Positions 48,312 through 55,243 of a DNA stretch of 64,000 bases are shown here, piece by piece. The notes beneath the pieces were generated by a model. It was not told the origin of the DNA. It did not search any database and worked only from the letters and a program-made list of their open reading frames with translations. The DNA comes from CAZRXG01 sp964603985. GTDB lineage: Bacteria; Chloroflexota; Anaerolineae; Aggregatilineales; UBA3940. The stretch lies in assembly GCA_964603985.1 (NCBI GenBank), contig CAZRXG010000007.1, positions 1 through 64,000 of the forward strand, written 5' to 3'. The position numbers and the translations under genes are program-made. How positions within the stretch are numbered: the stretch's first letter is position 1; each line of letters opens with the position of its first letter.

Positions 48312-48405
48312 GTAACCGGGGTGGCGCTCCGGTTACCTCATGAGAGTCGAAGGCGCAGGGTACCCAGGCCCATTCGGGCTTACCTTGCGCCTTCGTTGCC
48401 TCATG
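48312..48405 (+). ncRNA. Candidate structured RNA (two hairpins)
   Basis: Hairpin 1: GTAACCGG (48312-48319) pairs perfectly with CCGGTTAC (48329-48336). Hairpin 2 is long: CATGAG (48339-48344) pairs with CTCATG (48400-48405), then 15 bases at 48348-48362 pair with 48381-48395 with one mismatch, and the tip is GCCC-ATTC-GGGC. There is no coding frame and no U-tract. It could be a small RNA, a regulatory leader or a folded repeat. It lies 130 bp before the promoter of the SIMPL gene. Confidence 0.4.
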
Positions 48406-48531
48406 GTGCGGTCAATGCCTGCCGGTCTCCCCGCCTGATAGCGGTAACGTTCAATCGGCGGCCCAACTCAGTATCGTCGATTCTGGCGGACGCAAAGCAG
48501 GCCCTCACCAACGGGAACCTTCTGCCGGGGG

Positions 48532-48560
48532 TTGACGTTATAGGGGTGGCACTGTATCTT
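48532..48560 (+). promoter_or_regulatory. Promoter of the SIMPL lipoprotein gene
   Basis: TTGACG (48532-48537) and TATCTT (48555-48560) with a 17-bp spacer, 73 nt ahead of the ATG at 48633. The expected leader carries AGGAGG. Confidence 0.6.
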
Positions 48561-48632
48561 CATAGCACCGCGTATGGATATGACGTGCACTATCATAAAG
48601 CGGCAAGGAACCGCAGGAGGATTGAGCAAATA

Positions 48633-49382
48633 ATGGAGCAAAAGCATCTCTTGAAGAGGAAGGTTTTCGGCCTGCTGGTGATGCTGGGCATGGCAGCCCT
48701 GTTGACCGGGTGTGGCGGGGCGCTTGGCGGCGCGGCTCCGGCTGACGGCGGCGCGCTCACCGATGTCATCTCGGTCACCGGCACGGGCGAGGCCAGCGGC
48801 AAGCCCGACGTGGCTTACGTCCAACTGGGCGTTGACGTGTCCGACGCCGATGTCAGCAAGGCGGTCGCCGACGCCAACCAGGCGATGGAGCGGGTCCGGG
48901 ACGCACTCACCCAGTTTGGTATCCCGGACGAGGACATCCGCACGACCGGCTTCAACGTGTGGCCGGAGGAGCGCTACGGCCCCGAAGGCCCGACCGGTGA
49001 GCGCGTTTACCACGTGCAGAACACGGTGAACGTTAAAGTGCGCGACATCACGCAGGTGGGGAATGTGCTCGAAGCCGCGCTGAGCGCCGGTGCGAACCAG
49101 GTGAACAGCCTGAGCTTCGGCATCGACGACACCTCGGCGCTGGAGGCTGAAGCGCGCAAGGCGGCCATCGCCAACGCGCAGGAGCGCGCCAGGCAGCTTG
49201 CCGACGCGCTGGGCCTGAAGGTGGGCGAGGCCATCATCGTCAGCGATTACGGCACCGGACCGGTGATCAGCTATGAGCGCGCGGCCTACGAGGGACTGGG
49301 CGGCGGCGGTGGCGCGCCGGTCAGCGAGGGACAGTTGACGGTCAGCGTGCAGGTCAGCGTGACCTTCGAGATCGCCAAGTAG
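48633..49382 (+). CDS. SIMPL-domain (DUF541) lipoprotein
   Basis: 249 aa from ATG 48633; AGGAGG lies about 12 nt upstream, slightly far. Signal peptide with lipobox LLTGC, Cys27. The SIMPL domain runs from about residue 43 to the end: ISVTGTGEASGKPDVAYVQL, then a heptad-like helix AVADANQAMERVRDALTQFG, GIPDEDIRTTGFNV, and KAAIANAQERARQLADALGL. A Gly-rich loop lies before the last strand. Proteins of this family form periplasmic oligomers with a suggested stress or surface role; the biochemical function is not settled. A strong terminator follows. Confidence 0.9.
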   Translation: MEQKHLLKRKVFGLLVMLGMAALLTGCGGALGGAAPADGGALTDVISVTGTGEASGKPDVAYVQLGVDVSDADVSKAVADANQAMERVRDALTQFGIPDEDIRTTGFNVWPEERYGPEGPTGERVYHVQNTVNVKVRDITQVGNVLEAALSAGANQVNSLSFGIDDTSALEAEARKAAIANAQERARQLADALGLKVGEAIIVSDYGTGPVISYERAAYEGLGGGGGAPVSEGQLTVSVQVSVTFEIAK

Positions 49383-49407
49383 GCTGCCGGTCATCGACCG
49401 GCCCACG

Positions 49408-49438
49408 ACGGGGGTGGCGCATGCCGCCCCCGTTTTTT
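49408..49438 (+). terminator. Rho-independent terminator
   Basis: Stem ACGGGGG (49408-49414) and CCCCCGT (49427-49433) with additional GGC/GCC pairs inside and a GCAT tip, followed by a run of T. It is 25 bp after the SIMPL gene stop. Confidence 0.92.
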
Positions 49439-49586
49439 GTGTGGGGGCGCGGTGGGCTTGCGCCCGTAGCCCGGCGCTTGGGGTGGGGGGGTAAACAGGG
49501 GAAAGCACTTCGTGATTCCGGCCAAGCCTTGTTATACTCCAGCCCAGTTCTCACCACCAACCGTAGCACATACAGGAGAGACCACC

Positions 49587-50003
49587 TTGGGCAGAACACA
49601 CAAGTCGCTTCTGATCGCGCTGGCGCTGCTGGCCGCGCTGGCGCTGGCTGCGTGCGGCCCCGCCCGTCCGCAGGTCAAGACGGTCACGCCGCTGGAAGTC
49701 CACACGCGGCTGCCCGCCGCCTACGATGAGGGCCTGATCCTGCTCGACGTGCGCACGCTCGAAGAGTGGACGTTCAACGGGCACATCGACGGGGCGACGC
49801 TGATCCCGCTGGAACAGCTCCCGTCCAATGCCGCGTCAGAGTTGCCCAACAAGGACGCCGAGATCATCGTCTACTGCAACACGGGTAACAAGAGCGCCCA
49901 GGCCGCCGAGTACCTGGTCGAAAACGGGTACACCAACGTCTCCGACATGGGCGGCTTGCAGAAGTGGGTAACGCTGGGCTACCCGCTTGTGACAGGCCCG
50001 TAG
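49587..50003 (+). CDS. Rhodanese-domain lipoprotein
   Basis: 138 aa from TTG 49587, preceded by AGGAGAG at 7 nt; the longer frame would break the signal peptide. Lipobox LALAAC with Cys23. The rhodanese domain has ILLDVRTLEEWTFNGHIDGA, IPLEQLPSNAASELP and the active loop IVYCNTGNKSAQAA with the persulfide Cys97. It ends in GGLQKWVTLGYPLVTGP. It should act on the outer face of the membrane in sulfur transfer or thiol chemistry. TATACT at 49533-49538 is a possible -10. The HAD gene starts 29 bp later and may be co-transcribed. Confidence 0.92.
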   Translation: MGRTHKSLLIALALLAALALAACGPARPQVKTVTPLEVHTRLPAAYDEGLILLDVRTLEEWTFNGHIDGATLIPLEQLPSNAASELPNKDAEIIVYCNTGNKSAQAAEYLVENGYTNVSDMGGLQKWVTLGYPLVTGP

Positions 50004-50032
50004 CCCGACCGCCGGGCGGAGGAACCACGCGC

Positions 50033-50677
50033 ATGATCGTCGTCTCCGACCTGGAAGGCACGCTCACCGACGGCGCAACCTGGCGGGGCACCGGCAATTA
50101 CCTGAAGCAGCACCGCAGCGCGCTGGCCTACAGCCTGTTTTTCGTCTCGCGGGCACCGGTCATCCCGCTGGCGAGGCTGAACCTGATCGACCAGCAGCAC
50201 GCCAAGAATCGCTGGCTTGAGGACCTGCTGCGGCTGTTCACGCACGCCACGCCCGACGAGGTGGAGCACATGGGCGAGTGGGTGGTCGAGCACGAGATGT
50301 GGCCCCGGCGACGCCCCGACGTGCTGGCCGAGCTTGAGGCCCACCGCCGGGCCGGGGCGCGGATCGTCGTCGCGTCGGGGACGTACCAGCCGGTGGCCGA
50401 GGCTTTCGCGCGGCGCATCGGAGCCGAGGTGCTTGCCAGCCCGCTGGAGGTCGCCGACGGGCGCGTGCGGGTCGTCGGCGGGCTGAGCGTGCAGGAGACC
50501 AAGGCCCGGCGGGTGCGCGCTTACCTGGACGGCGCGGCGGTTGACTACGCCTACGGGGACACCACGTCGGACGTGCCGCTGCTTGAGCTGGCCGCGCACC
50601 CGGTCGCCGTCTGCCCGGACGCCGGGCTGCGGCGGGTGGCGGAGACGCGCGGCTGGCGCATCCTGGAGCCCGATTGA
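50033..50677 (+). CDS. HAD-superfamily phosphatase (SerB-like, subfamily IB)
   Basis: 214 aa from ATG 50033, with GGAGGAACC upstream. HAD motif I is VVSDLEGTLTDG: the nucleophile Asp is present, but the second position, normally Asp as general acid, is Glu. Motif II is VVASGTYQPV, motif III Lys is probably in QETKARRVRAYLDG, and motif IV is YAYGDTTSDVPLLELA. A helical cap lies between about residues 35 and 95. The acceptor is probably a small phosphate ester; phosphoserine is not supported by anything specific. The Asp-to-Glu change may slow turnover. Confidence 0.88.
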   Translation: MIVVSDLEGTLTDGATWRGTGNYLKQHRSALAYSLFFVSRAPVIPLARLNLIDQQHAKNRWLEDLLRLFTHATPDEVEHMGEWVVEHEMWPRRRPDVLAELEAHRRAGARIVVASGTYQPVAEAFARRIGAEVLASPLEVADGRVRVVGGLSVQETKARRVRAYLDGAAVDYAYGDTTSDVPLLELAAHPVAVCPDAGLRRVAETRGWRILEPD

Positions 50678-50743
50678 CCTCATCCCTGCCTTGTAGTATT
50701 CTGCTGCTGTAGATCCTCGTCGCCGATAGTGGAGGAAAAAGCG

Positions 50744-52033
50744 ATGGCTGCCTACCGGGCACGCTACGAGAAGTCCCACGCGCTGGTGATCGGCATCGAC
50801 GCCTACGACGCGCTGCCGCCCCTGCAAACCGCCGTGCACGACGCGCAGGCGGTCGCCGGGGCGCTGGCCGACCAACTGGGCTTCGAGGTGGCGCTGCTGT
50901 GCGATGCCAGGGCCACGCGCGACGCGATCCTGACTCACCTGAGTGAAACCTTCGCCGCGACCGGCCCCGACGACCGGGTGCTGGTCTACTTCGCCGGGCA
51001 CGGGCTGACGCGCCGCACGACGACTGGCGACGAGGTCGGCCTGCTGGCACCCTACGGCGTGCAGCCCGGTCGCTACCACCAGGCCATCGAGATGGATTAC
51101 CTGGTCGACCGCAGCAAATTCATCCCGGCCAAGCACATCCTGTTCGTGCTGGATGCGTGCTTCAGCGGGCTGGCGGTGACGCGTGGAGCGGCGTCAGGCG
51201 AGCGGATGCTGGGCGACCTGATGACGCGCCGGGCGGTGCAGGCCGTCGCAGCCGGGCAGAAGGACCAGGAGGTGTCTGACCTGTTCGGGTCGGGGGGGCA
51301 CTCGATCTTCACCGGGCTGCTGCTCAACCGGCTGGAGCAGCGCGGCGGCATCCTGACCGGCAACGAGCTTGGCCTGTTCCTTCAGCGTCAGGTGGGGATG
51401 CACACCCGCAGCCGCCAGACGCCGCATTACGGCCACCTGCTGGGCAGCCAGGGCGGGGACTTCGTGTTTTGGGCGGAGGAGACGGTCGTCGAGCTGCCGT
51501 CCGAGCTGCGGCAGGCGATGCAAAGCCCGATGGCCGGTATCCGCGAGGGCGCGGTGCGCGAGCTGGCCTACCTGTTGGAGAGCAGCGTGCCGGAGCTGGC
51601 TGCACGGGCGCGCGAGGCGCTCCAGCTCCTGGCCGAAGACGACAGCAAGAGCGTCTCGGCGGCTGCATTGGAGGCGCTGGGCAGAGGGCGGCCCGCACCC
51701 CGCCCCGTGACGCCGCCACCGGCCCCACTCGCCGGGGCCATGGTCGAGCAGCCTGCCCCCACGCCGCGTAAAGAGGCCACTCCTGCGCCCGCAAAGCCGA
51801 CCGGCGAGAAGATCCCCTTCTTCCGGCGCTGGTGGCGGGCTGGGGCCGCCGTACTGGCGCTTTTGCTGCCGCTCCTGACCGGAAGTGTGTCTGCAATTCT
51901 TGCCGGGGCTATACTGCTGGCGATCATCGGTGTCTCGCATCTCGTCAGGCGGCGGTGGGCACGCGCTGCCGCGTTCCTGATGACGGCGGCGATCCAGGTA
52001 CTGTTTTACCTTAACTTAAACTTATTGTTGTGA
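50744..52033 (+). CDS. Caspase-like (peptidase C14) protein with membrane anchor
   Basis: 429 aa from ATG 50744, with GTGGAGG upstream. The caspase fold occupies about residues 8-245: HALVIGIDAYDALPPLQTAV, the catalytic His86 in VYFAGHG and the catalytic Cys139 in FVLDACFSG, with the pairing HF..A.CF typical of metacaspase-like enzymes. A helical region with HEAT-like character follows (about 255-315). A Pro/Ala linker leads to two C-terminal membrane helices (about 366-390 and 405-425). Bacterial caspases act in regulated cell death, defence or signalling. The membrane anchor and the cluster of tiny membrane proteins right behind are unusual. Confidence 0.9.
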   Translation: MAAYRARYEKSHALVIGIDAYDALPPLQTAVHDAQAVAGALADQLGFEVALLCDARATRDAILTHLSETFAATGPDDRVLVYFAGHGLTRRTTTGDEVGLLAPYGVQPGRYHQAIEMDYLVDRSKFIPAKHILFVLDACFSGLAVTRGAASGERMLGDLMTRRAVQAVAAGQKDQEVSDLFGSGGHSIFTGLLLNRLEQRGGILTGNELGLFLQRQVGMHTRSRQTPHYGHLLGSQGGDFVFWAEETVVELPSELRQAMQSPMAGIREGAVRELAYLLESSVPELAARAREALQLLAEDDSKSVSAAALEALGRGRPAPRPVTPPPAPLAGAMVEQPAPTPRKEATPAPAKPTGEKIPFFRRWWRAGAAVLALLLPLLTGSVSAILAGAILLAIIGVSHLVRRRWARAAAFLMTAAIQVLFYLNLNLLL

Positions 52034-52073
52034 TTCTCGCCGCAACCGGGCATGTTCTGCGAGGAGTATAAAC

Positions 52074-52269
52074 ATGTATGTCATGTATGCCGCAGTTCTC
52101 TTGTGGATCCTCACCNNNNNNNNNNNNNNNNNNNNNNNNNNNNNNNNNNNNNNNNNNNNNNNNNNNNNNNNNNNNNNNNNNNNNNNNNNNNNNNNNNNNN
52201 NNNNNNNNNNNNNNNCTGGCAGTCACCATCTGGGCGGTGGTGGACGCCATCCGGGGCAAGGCCGTCTGA
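52074..52269 (+). CDS. Tiny membrane protein, copy 1 (interrupted by assembly gap)
   Basis: MYVMYAAVLLWILT is encoded up to the N run, and LAVTIWAVVDAIRGKAV and a stop follow it. In copy 2 the same codons are directly joined (ILT then LAVTIW), so the true gene is probably about 31 codons and the 100 N are a placeholder rather than missing coding sequence. It is a single membrane helix followed by a short basic end, W-A-V-V-D-A-I-R, of the kind seen in PLDc_N-like peptides. GAGGAG lies upstream. Confidence 0.55.
52116..52215. other. Assembly gap of exactly 100 N
   Basis: A round-number N run, so its length is not a measurement. The bases on either side (CCTCACC and CTGGCAGTCACC) join without loss in the repeat copy at 52384-52476. 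The gap therefore probably marks a collapsed or unresolved repeat. Confidence 0.95.
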
Positions 52270-52383
52270 CGCGCCGCAACCGGCGTCCCACCTCACGCGT
52301 CGCCGCGTTCCTGGTGACAGCGGCGATCCAGATACTGATTCTCTTGTGATTCTCGCCGTAACCGGGCATGTCCTGTGAGGAAT

Positions 52384-52476
52384 ATGAGCATGTCTAGCTT
52401 TATGATTGCGATAATCCTCACCCTGGCAGTCACCATCTGGGCGGTGGTGGACGCCATCCGGGGCAAGGCCGTCTGA
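52384..52476 (+). CDS. Tiny membrane protein, copy 2
   Basis: 30 aa (MSMSSFMIAIILTLAVTIWA, ending VVDAIRGKAV). One membrane helix and a basic end. TGAGGAATATG gives an RBS close to the ATG. The same final 17 residues are encoded at 52216-52269, identical in DNA as well, so the pair is recently duplicated. The function is unknown; size and position suggest a membrane partner of the caspase-like protein or a small toxin-like peptide. Confidence 0.55.
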   Translation: MSMSSFMIAIILTLAVTIWAVVDAIRGKAV

Positions 52477-52601
52477 CCCGCCGGAACCGGATCGCGCCTG
52501 AGTGTCACGGCGTTATCGGCGCAAGCCGCGACTCTGGCATTGGCTCTTCTGGAGGCAGAATGCACCGGAGTAACCATCCGGTCTGGGTAAGGGGGTGATT
52601 G

Positions 52602-52793
52602 GTGGAAAACGACGATGCGCCGGGCCTTGCCAAAAAACCTCTCGTTGTGATTGTGGTGACGATAGTGGGGTTTCTCTTCGCGTGTTCTATGGCAATGATG
52701 CTGGCAATGACGCTGGCAATAATGATTATTGACATTGCCGGGCTGTGGTGCGATGTGCCGTTCATCAGTCGCTGGATCCCTGAGTGCCCTTAA
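52602..52793 (+). CDS. Small membrane protein with LWCD motif, copy 1
   Basis: 63 aa from GTG 52602, chosen by alignment with copy 2 and the AAGGGGG upstream. The N-terminus is charged (VENDDAPGLAKKP). One long hydrophobic helix follows, about residues 13-45, rich in Met and Ala. The end reads IIDIAGLWCDVPFISRWIPE with two Cys residues (LWCD and ECP). The end is almost the same in copy 2. No family was recognised. Confidence 0.6.
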   Translation: MENDDAPGLAKKPLVVIVVTIVGFLFACSMAMMLAMTLAIMIIDIAGLWCDVPFISRWIPECP

Positions 52794-52856
52794 TCCATGC
52801 TCCCCCCATTGCGGGATGCACGAGAGTGACCACCCGGCCTGAGTGAGGGGCAATCA

Positions 52857-53033
52857 GTGCAGAACGATGGCGTACCAAGCCCCGCTATAGCTCCTGTTAT
52901 GATTCTAGGGTCGATAGCGGGGTTTCTATTGGTGTGTTGTATAGTGGTAGTGATAGCAGCGGTGATCGTTGACATCGCCGATCTGTGGTGCGATATCCCG
53001 TTCATCAGCCGCCGGTTTTTCGCCTGCCCCTAA
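52857..53033 (+). CDS. Small membrane protein with LWCD motif, copy 2
   Basis: 58 aa from GTG 52857, with GAGGGG upstream. The layout repeats copy 1: QNDGVPSPAIAP, a hydrophobic helix, then IVDIADLWCDIPFISRRFFA and CP before the stop. The leaders of both genes are also related (ATGCAC, GAGT.ACCA.CCGG, and a G-rich RBS). Conservation of D-I-A-x-L-W-C-D-I/V-P-F-I-S-R between the two copies, while the helix itself has drifted, argues that both are real and that the ending matters. Confidence 0.6.
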   Translation: MQNDGVPSPAIAPVMILGSIAGFLLVCCIVVVIAAVIVDIADLWCDIPFISRRFFACP

Positions 53034-53127
53034 CCCATGCTCCCCCCATTGAGGCACCATCCCCACCGGCACACCGGCAGGGGGTGTGCCCGCAGGCCGT
53101 CTGACGCGCCGGAACCGGCGTCCTGCC

Positions 53128-53592
53128 TTACGCGTCGCCGCCGTTCTTCCACAGCCCGCTGCGCTCCAGCCACGCGCCGAGCAGCGGGTAACGAAACTCG
53201 CGGCCCTGCCAGCTTCGCAGCGCGCCCCACAGCCCGGCCAGCCCGACGACCACCATCACCGCGAAGGGGATCACCATGCTGCCCAGGCCCCACCAAAAAA
53301 CGGGCGGCGGCGGGGCGTCGGGGGCGACCTCGGACAGGCGGATGAGCGGGATCATGCTCAGCCCGTAAAACACGCCCCACACCAGCCACAGCCCCATCAC
53401 GATGATCAGGTTGATCAACTGGAACACGGCGGCCTGCAAGGCCTGGAAGGCCGCGTAGCGCGACTTCTCGCGCTGGGTGACGTACACCAGCACGCCGACC
53501 AGCAGGCCCACCCCCTGCGCGAGGATCGACCCGTGCGACAGCGCGGCCAGCAGCCGCTCTTCAACACTCAACGAAGCCCGATTCTCTGACAT
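53128..53592 (-). CDS. DUF4870-like membrane protein
   Basis: 154 aa, RBS AGGAGG, ATG at 53592. It starts with SVEERLLAALSHGSILAQGV, then TQREKSRYAAFQALQAAVFQ, the E/Q-K-S-x-x-x-x-F-Q-A-L-Q-A segment of the DUF4870 family. Two or three further helices and a C-terminal GREFRYPLLGAWLERSG end follow. The family has four membrane helices and no assigned function; members often sit with stress or envelope genes. It is the last gene of the GntR-led operon, 62 bp after the SpoIIM-like gene. Its 3' end overlaps a repeated segment shared with the tiny-ORF region. Confidence 0.85.
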   Translation of the reverse strand: MSENRASLSVEERLLAALSHGSILAQGVGLLVGVLVYVTQREKSRYAAFQALQAAVFQLINLIIVMGLWLVWGVFYGLSMIPLIRLSEVAPDAPPPPVFWWGLGSMVIPFAVMVVVGLAGLWGALRSWQGREFRYPLLGAWLERSGLWKNGGDA

Positions 53593-53654
53593 CCCACCTG
53601 CCTCCTGTTTTGTTCTCAGACATCACTCACAACCAACTGACCCCGGCGTCCGCA

Positions 53655-54290
53655 TCAGGCTCCCACCAGCCGGGGCACAAGGAAAACCACCTCCAGAGCC
53701 TCGTAGATGGCTGCCACCGCCAGCAGGATGGCGATCAGCAGGTACAGGCTGGCCGTCCGCTTCACCCCGATCCAGTAACCCTGCCGGGGTTTCTCGGCGT
53801 CGACACTGCGCGGCCACAGAAAGGCCCTGCCGTGGAGGTAGACTGCCAGCATAGCGACGACGTATGCCTGTCCCTCCAGGATGAGGGTCAGTGAGTGGGG
53901 GATCATCGCCCTGGCGAGCGCCGGTTCAGCCGGGGACAGCGCCAGCCCCCAGAGCACAGCCCGGTACACGCCCATCAGCAGCCCGCTGAATGGAACCAGC
54001 AGCGACGGCAGCGTAATGAGCGCCAGACTTCCCACCAGCAGATTGACGGCGAAGGTCAGCCCGATGCTCAACAACACCTTGCCCCCACCGTAGGCCTCGC
54101 CCACGACTGCCAGGGAGCCTCCCTCACCGTAGGTCTCCCCTATTGCATCCAGCAGCCATTGCTGCAATGATGGGTTGAAGGATACGTAAACCATCCCGGC
54201 GATGACCAGCCCGTAGTAAATCACATTCAGCACGATATACGGGCGGCGGTGCTCGCCGAGGATGGACAGCGCGTTGCGAATGGCTTTCAT
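53655..54290 (-). CDS. SpoIIM (DUF95)-family membrane protein
   Basis: 211 aa, GGGAGG upstream, 4 bp after the CPBP gene. Five or six membrane helices. The family core is visible as TFAVNLLVGSLALITLPSLL, VPFSGLLMGVYRAVLWGLAL, and then MIPHSLTLILEGQAYVVAML with the conserved P-H-x-x-x-x-x-x-E-G segment. In Bacillus, SpoIIM helps cell wall remodelling during engulfment; homologs in non-sporulating bacteria are common and unassigned. The neighbours (slipin, CPBP protease) suggest a membrane or envelope function. Confidence 0.88.
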   Translation of the reverse strand: MKAIRNALSILGEHRRPYIVLNVIYYGLVIAGMVYVSFNPSLQQWLLDAIGETYGEGGSLAVVGEAYGGGKVLLSIGLTFAVNLLVGSLALITLPSLLVPFSGLLMGVYRAVLWGLALSPAEPALARAMIPHSLTLILEGQAYVVAMLAVYLHGRAFLWPRSVDAEKPRQGYWIGVKRTASLYLLIAILLAVAAIYEALEVVFLVPRLVGA

Positions 54291-54294
54291 GCGG

Positions 54295-55242
54295 CTATCC
54301 TCCCTGTTCAGGCGATTCGGGGACGGCCAATGCGCCGGGTCTGAGCAGCAGCCACAGCGCGACCGCCGTCCATGCTGCCGACCCGATCACACCGGCTGCC
54401 GTTGGCCCCAGCACCAGGGGCGGCTCGCCCTGTGTGACGAGTATCGGCAGCCCGGCGGTGGCGTTGAGCGCGGCGTGGCCGATGGCCGCCGGCCACACGC
54501 TCCCGCCGCGCAGCGTCGCCCAGCCGATGAAGGTGCCCACCACAAACGTGAACCACACCATGGCCAGCATACCGGTCCAGGGCGCGCCGAGGTAGTCCAG
54601 CCCGTAGAGGCCGTAGTTGTGGCCCATCGCGATCACCGGCCAGTGCCACACTCCCCAGATCGCGCCCATCAGCAGCATGGCCTTGCGCCCGCCGAGCGGC
54701 ATCAGCCGCGGCTGGAGGTAGGCCCGCCAGCCGAACTCCTCGCCAAAGGTGAAGAAGACGTTGATCAGCGGTGCGACCAGGATCGTCCGCGCCATCTGGG
54801 TGGTGACGAACAGCGGCAGGTCGTAGGGCCGCTTGGCGGTCTGCACCATCGAGTCGTGGATCGTCGCCAGCGAGGGGTCGAAGTAGCGGGGGAAAATCGC
54901 GAAGTAGACCGCCCCGCCCACGGCGGCCAGCAGGGCAGGCGCGAACCACGCCGCCAGCCAGTACGGCCAGCCGCGCTTCAGGCGCGGGCGCAGATAGGTG
55001 TCCCGCCAGCCCTCACGCGTGACCAGGCGCGTCAGGACGTGGGCCAGCGCCGGGGCCCACATGTAGACCGTCGCGAGCAGCACCAGCGCCAGCGTCACCT
55101 GGAAGTCGCCCGTGTCGACCAGCACCAGACTGTCGACCAGGCCGCCGGTCAGGTAGATGACCAGCCCGGCTGTCCAGGCGACGCCGAAGGCAAATGCCAG
55201 GAAGACCGTGATGCGCCGGGTGTCGAGCTTCTCGGCCATCAT
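54295..55242 (-). CDS. CPBP-family intramembrane glutamic protease
   Basis: 315 aa, about eight helices. The CPBP (Abi/Rce1-like) signature is complete: FFTFGEEFGWRAYLQPRLMP near residue 157 with the Glu-Glu-x-x-x-Arg core, LMGAIWGVWHWPVIAMGHNY near 183 with the first His, and a third motif with W-A-T-L-R then AAIGHAALNATAGL near 270 with the second His. Such enzymes cleave membrane proteins or mature peptides. Start ATG 55242 comes directly after the slipin stop, so translation is probably coupled. Confidence 0.92.
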   Translation of the reverse strand: MMAEKLDTRRITVFLAFAFGVAWTAGLVIYLTGGLVDSLVLVDTGDFQVTLALVLLATVYMWAPALAHVLTRLVTREGWRDTYLRPRLKRGWPYWLAAWFAPALLAAVGGAVYFAIFPRYFDPSLATIHDSMVQTAKRPYDLPLFVTTQMARTILVAPLINVFFTFGEEFGWRAYLQPRLMPLGGRKAMLLMGAIWGVWHWPVIAMGHNYGLYGLDYLGAPWTGMLAMVWFTFVVGTFIGWATLRGGSVWPAAIGHAALNATAGLPILVTQGEPPLVLGPTAAGVIGSAAWTAVALWLLLRPGALAVPESPEQGG

Positions 55243-55243
55243 C

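Larger units (their letters stand above)
51965..52476 (+). repeat. Tandem repeat of caspase C-terminus plus tiny ORF
   Basis: The last codons of the caspase gene, the short leader (GATTCTCGCCG, AACCGGGCATG) and the tiny membrane gene occur twice: about 51965-52269 (with the N gap inside) and about 52298-52476. A third partial copy of the connecting sequence (GGCCGTCTGACGCGCCGGAA) lies at about 53093, at the end of the DUF4870 gene. Confidence 0.8.

Noticed and set aside
48240..48345. Possible c-di-GMP-type riboswitch (GGCGCAAAGTCC resembles GACGCAAAGCC)
   Set aside because: The first stem with its GAAA-type loop and the receptor sequence are missing, so only the general hairpin feature is kept.
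50033..50677. Annotation as phosphoserine phosphatase SerB
   Set aside because: Only general HAD-IB motifs are present, motif I is altered, and nothing points to serine.
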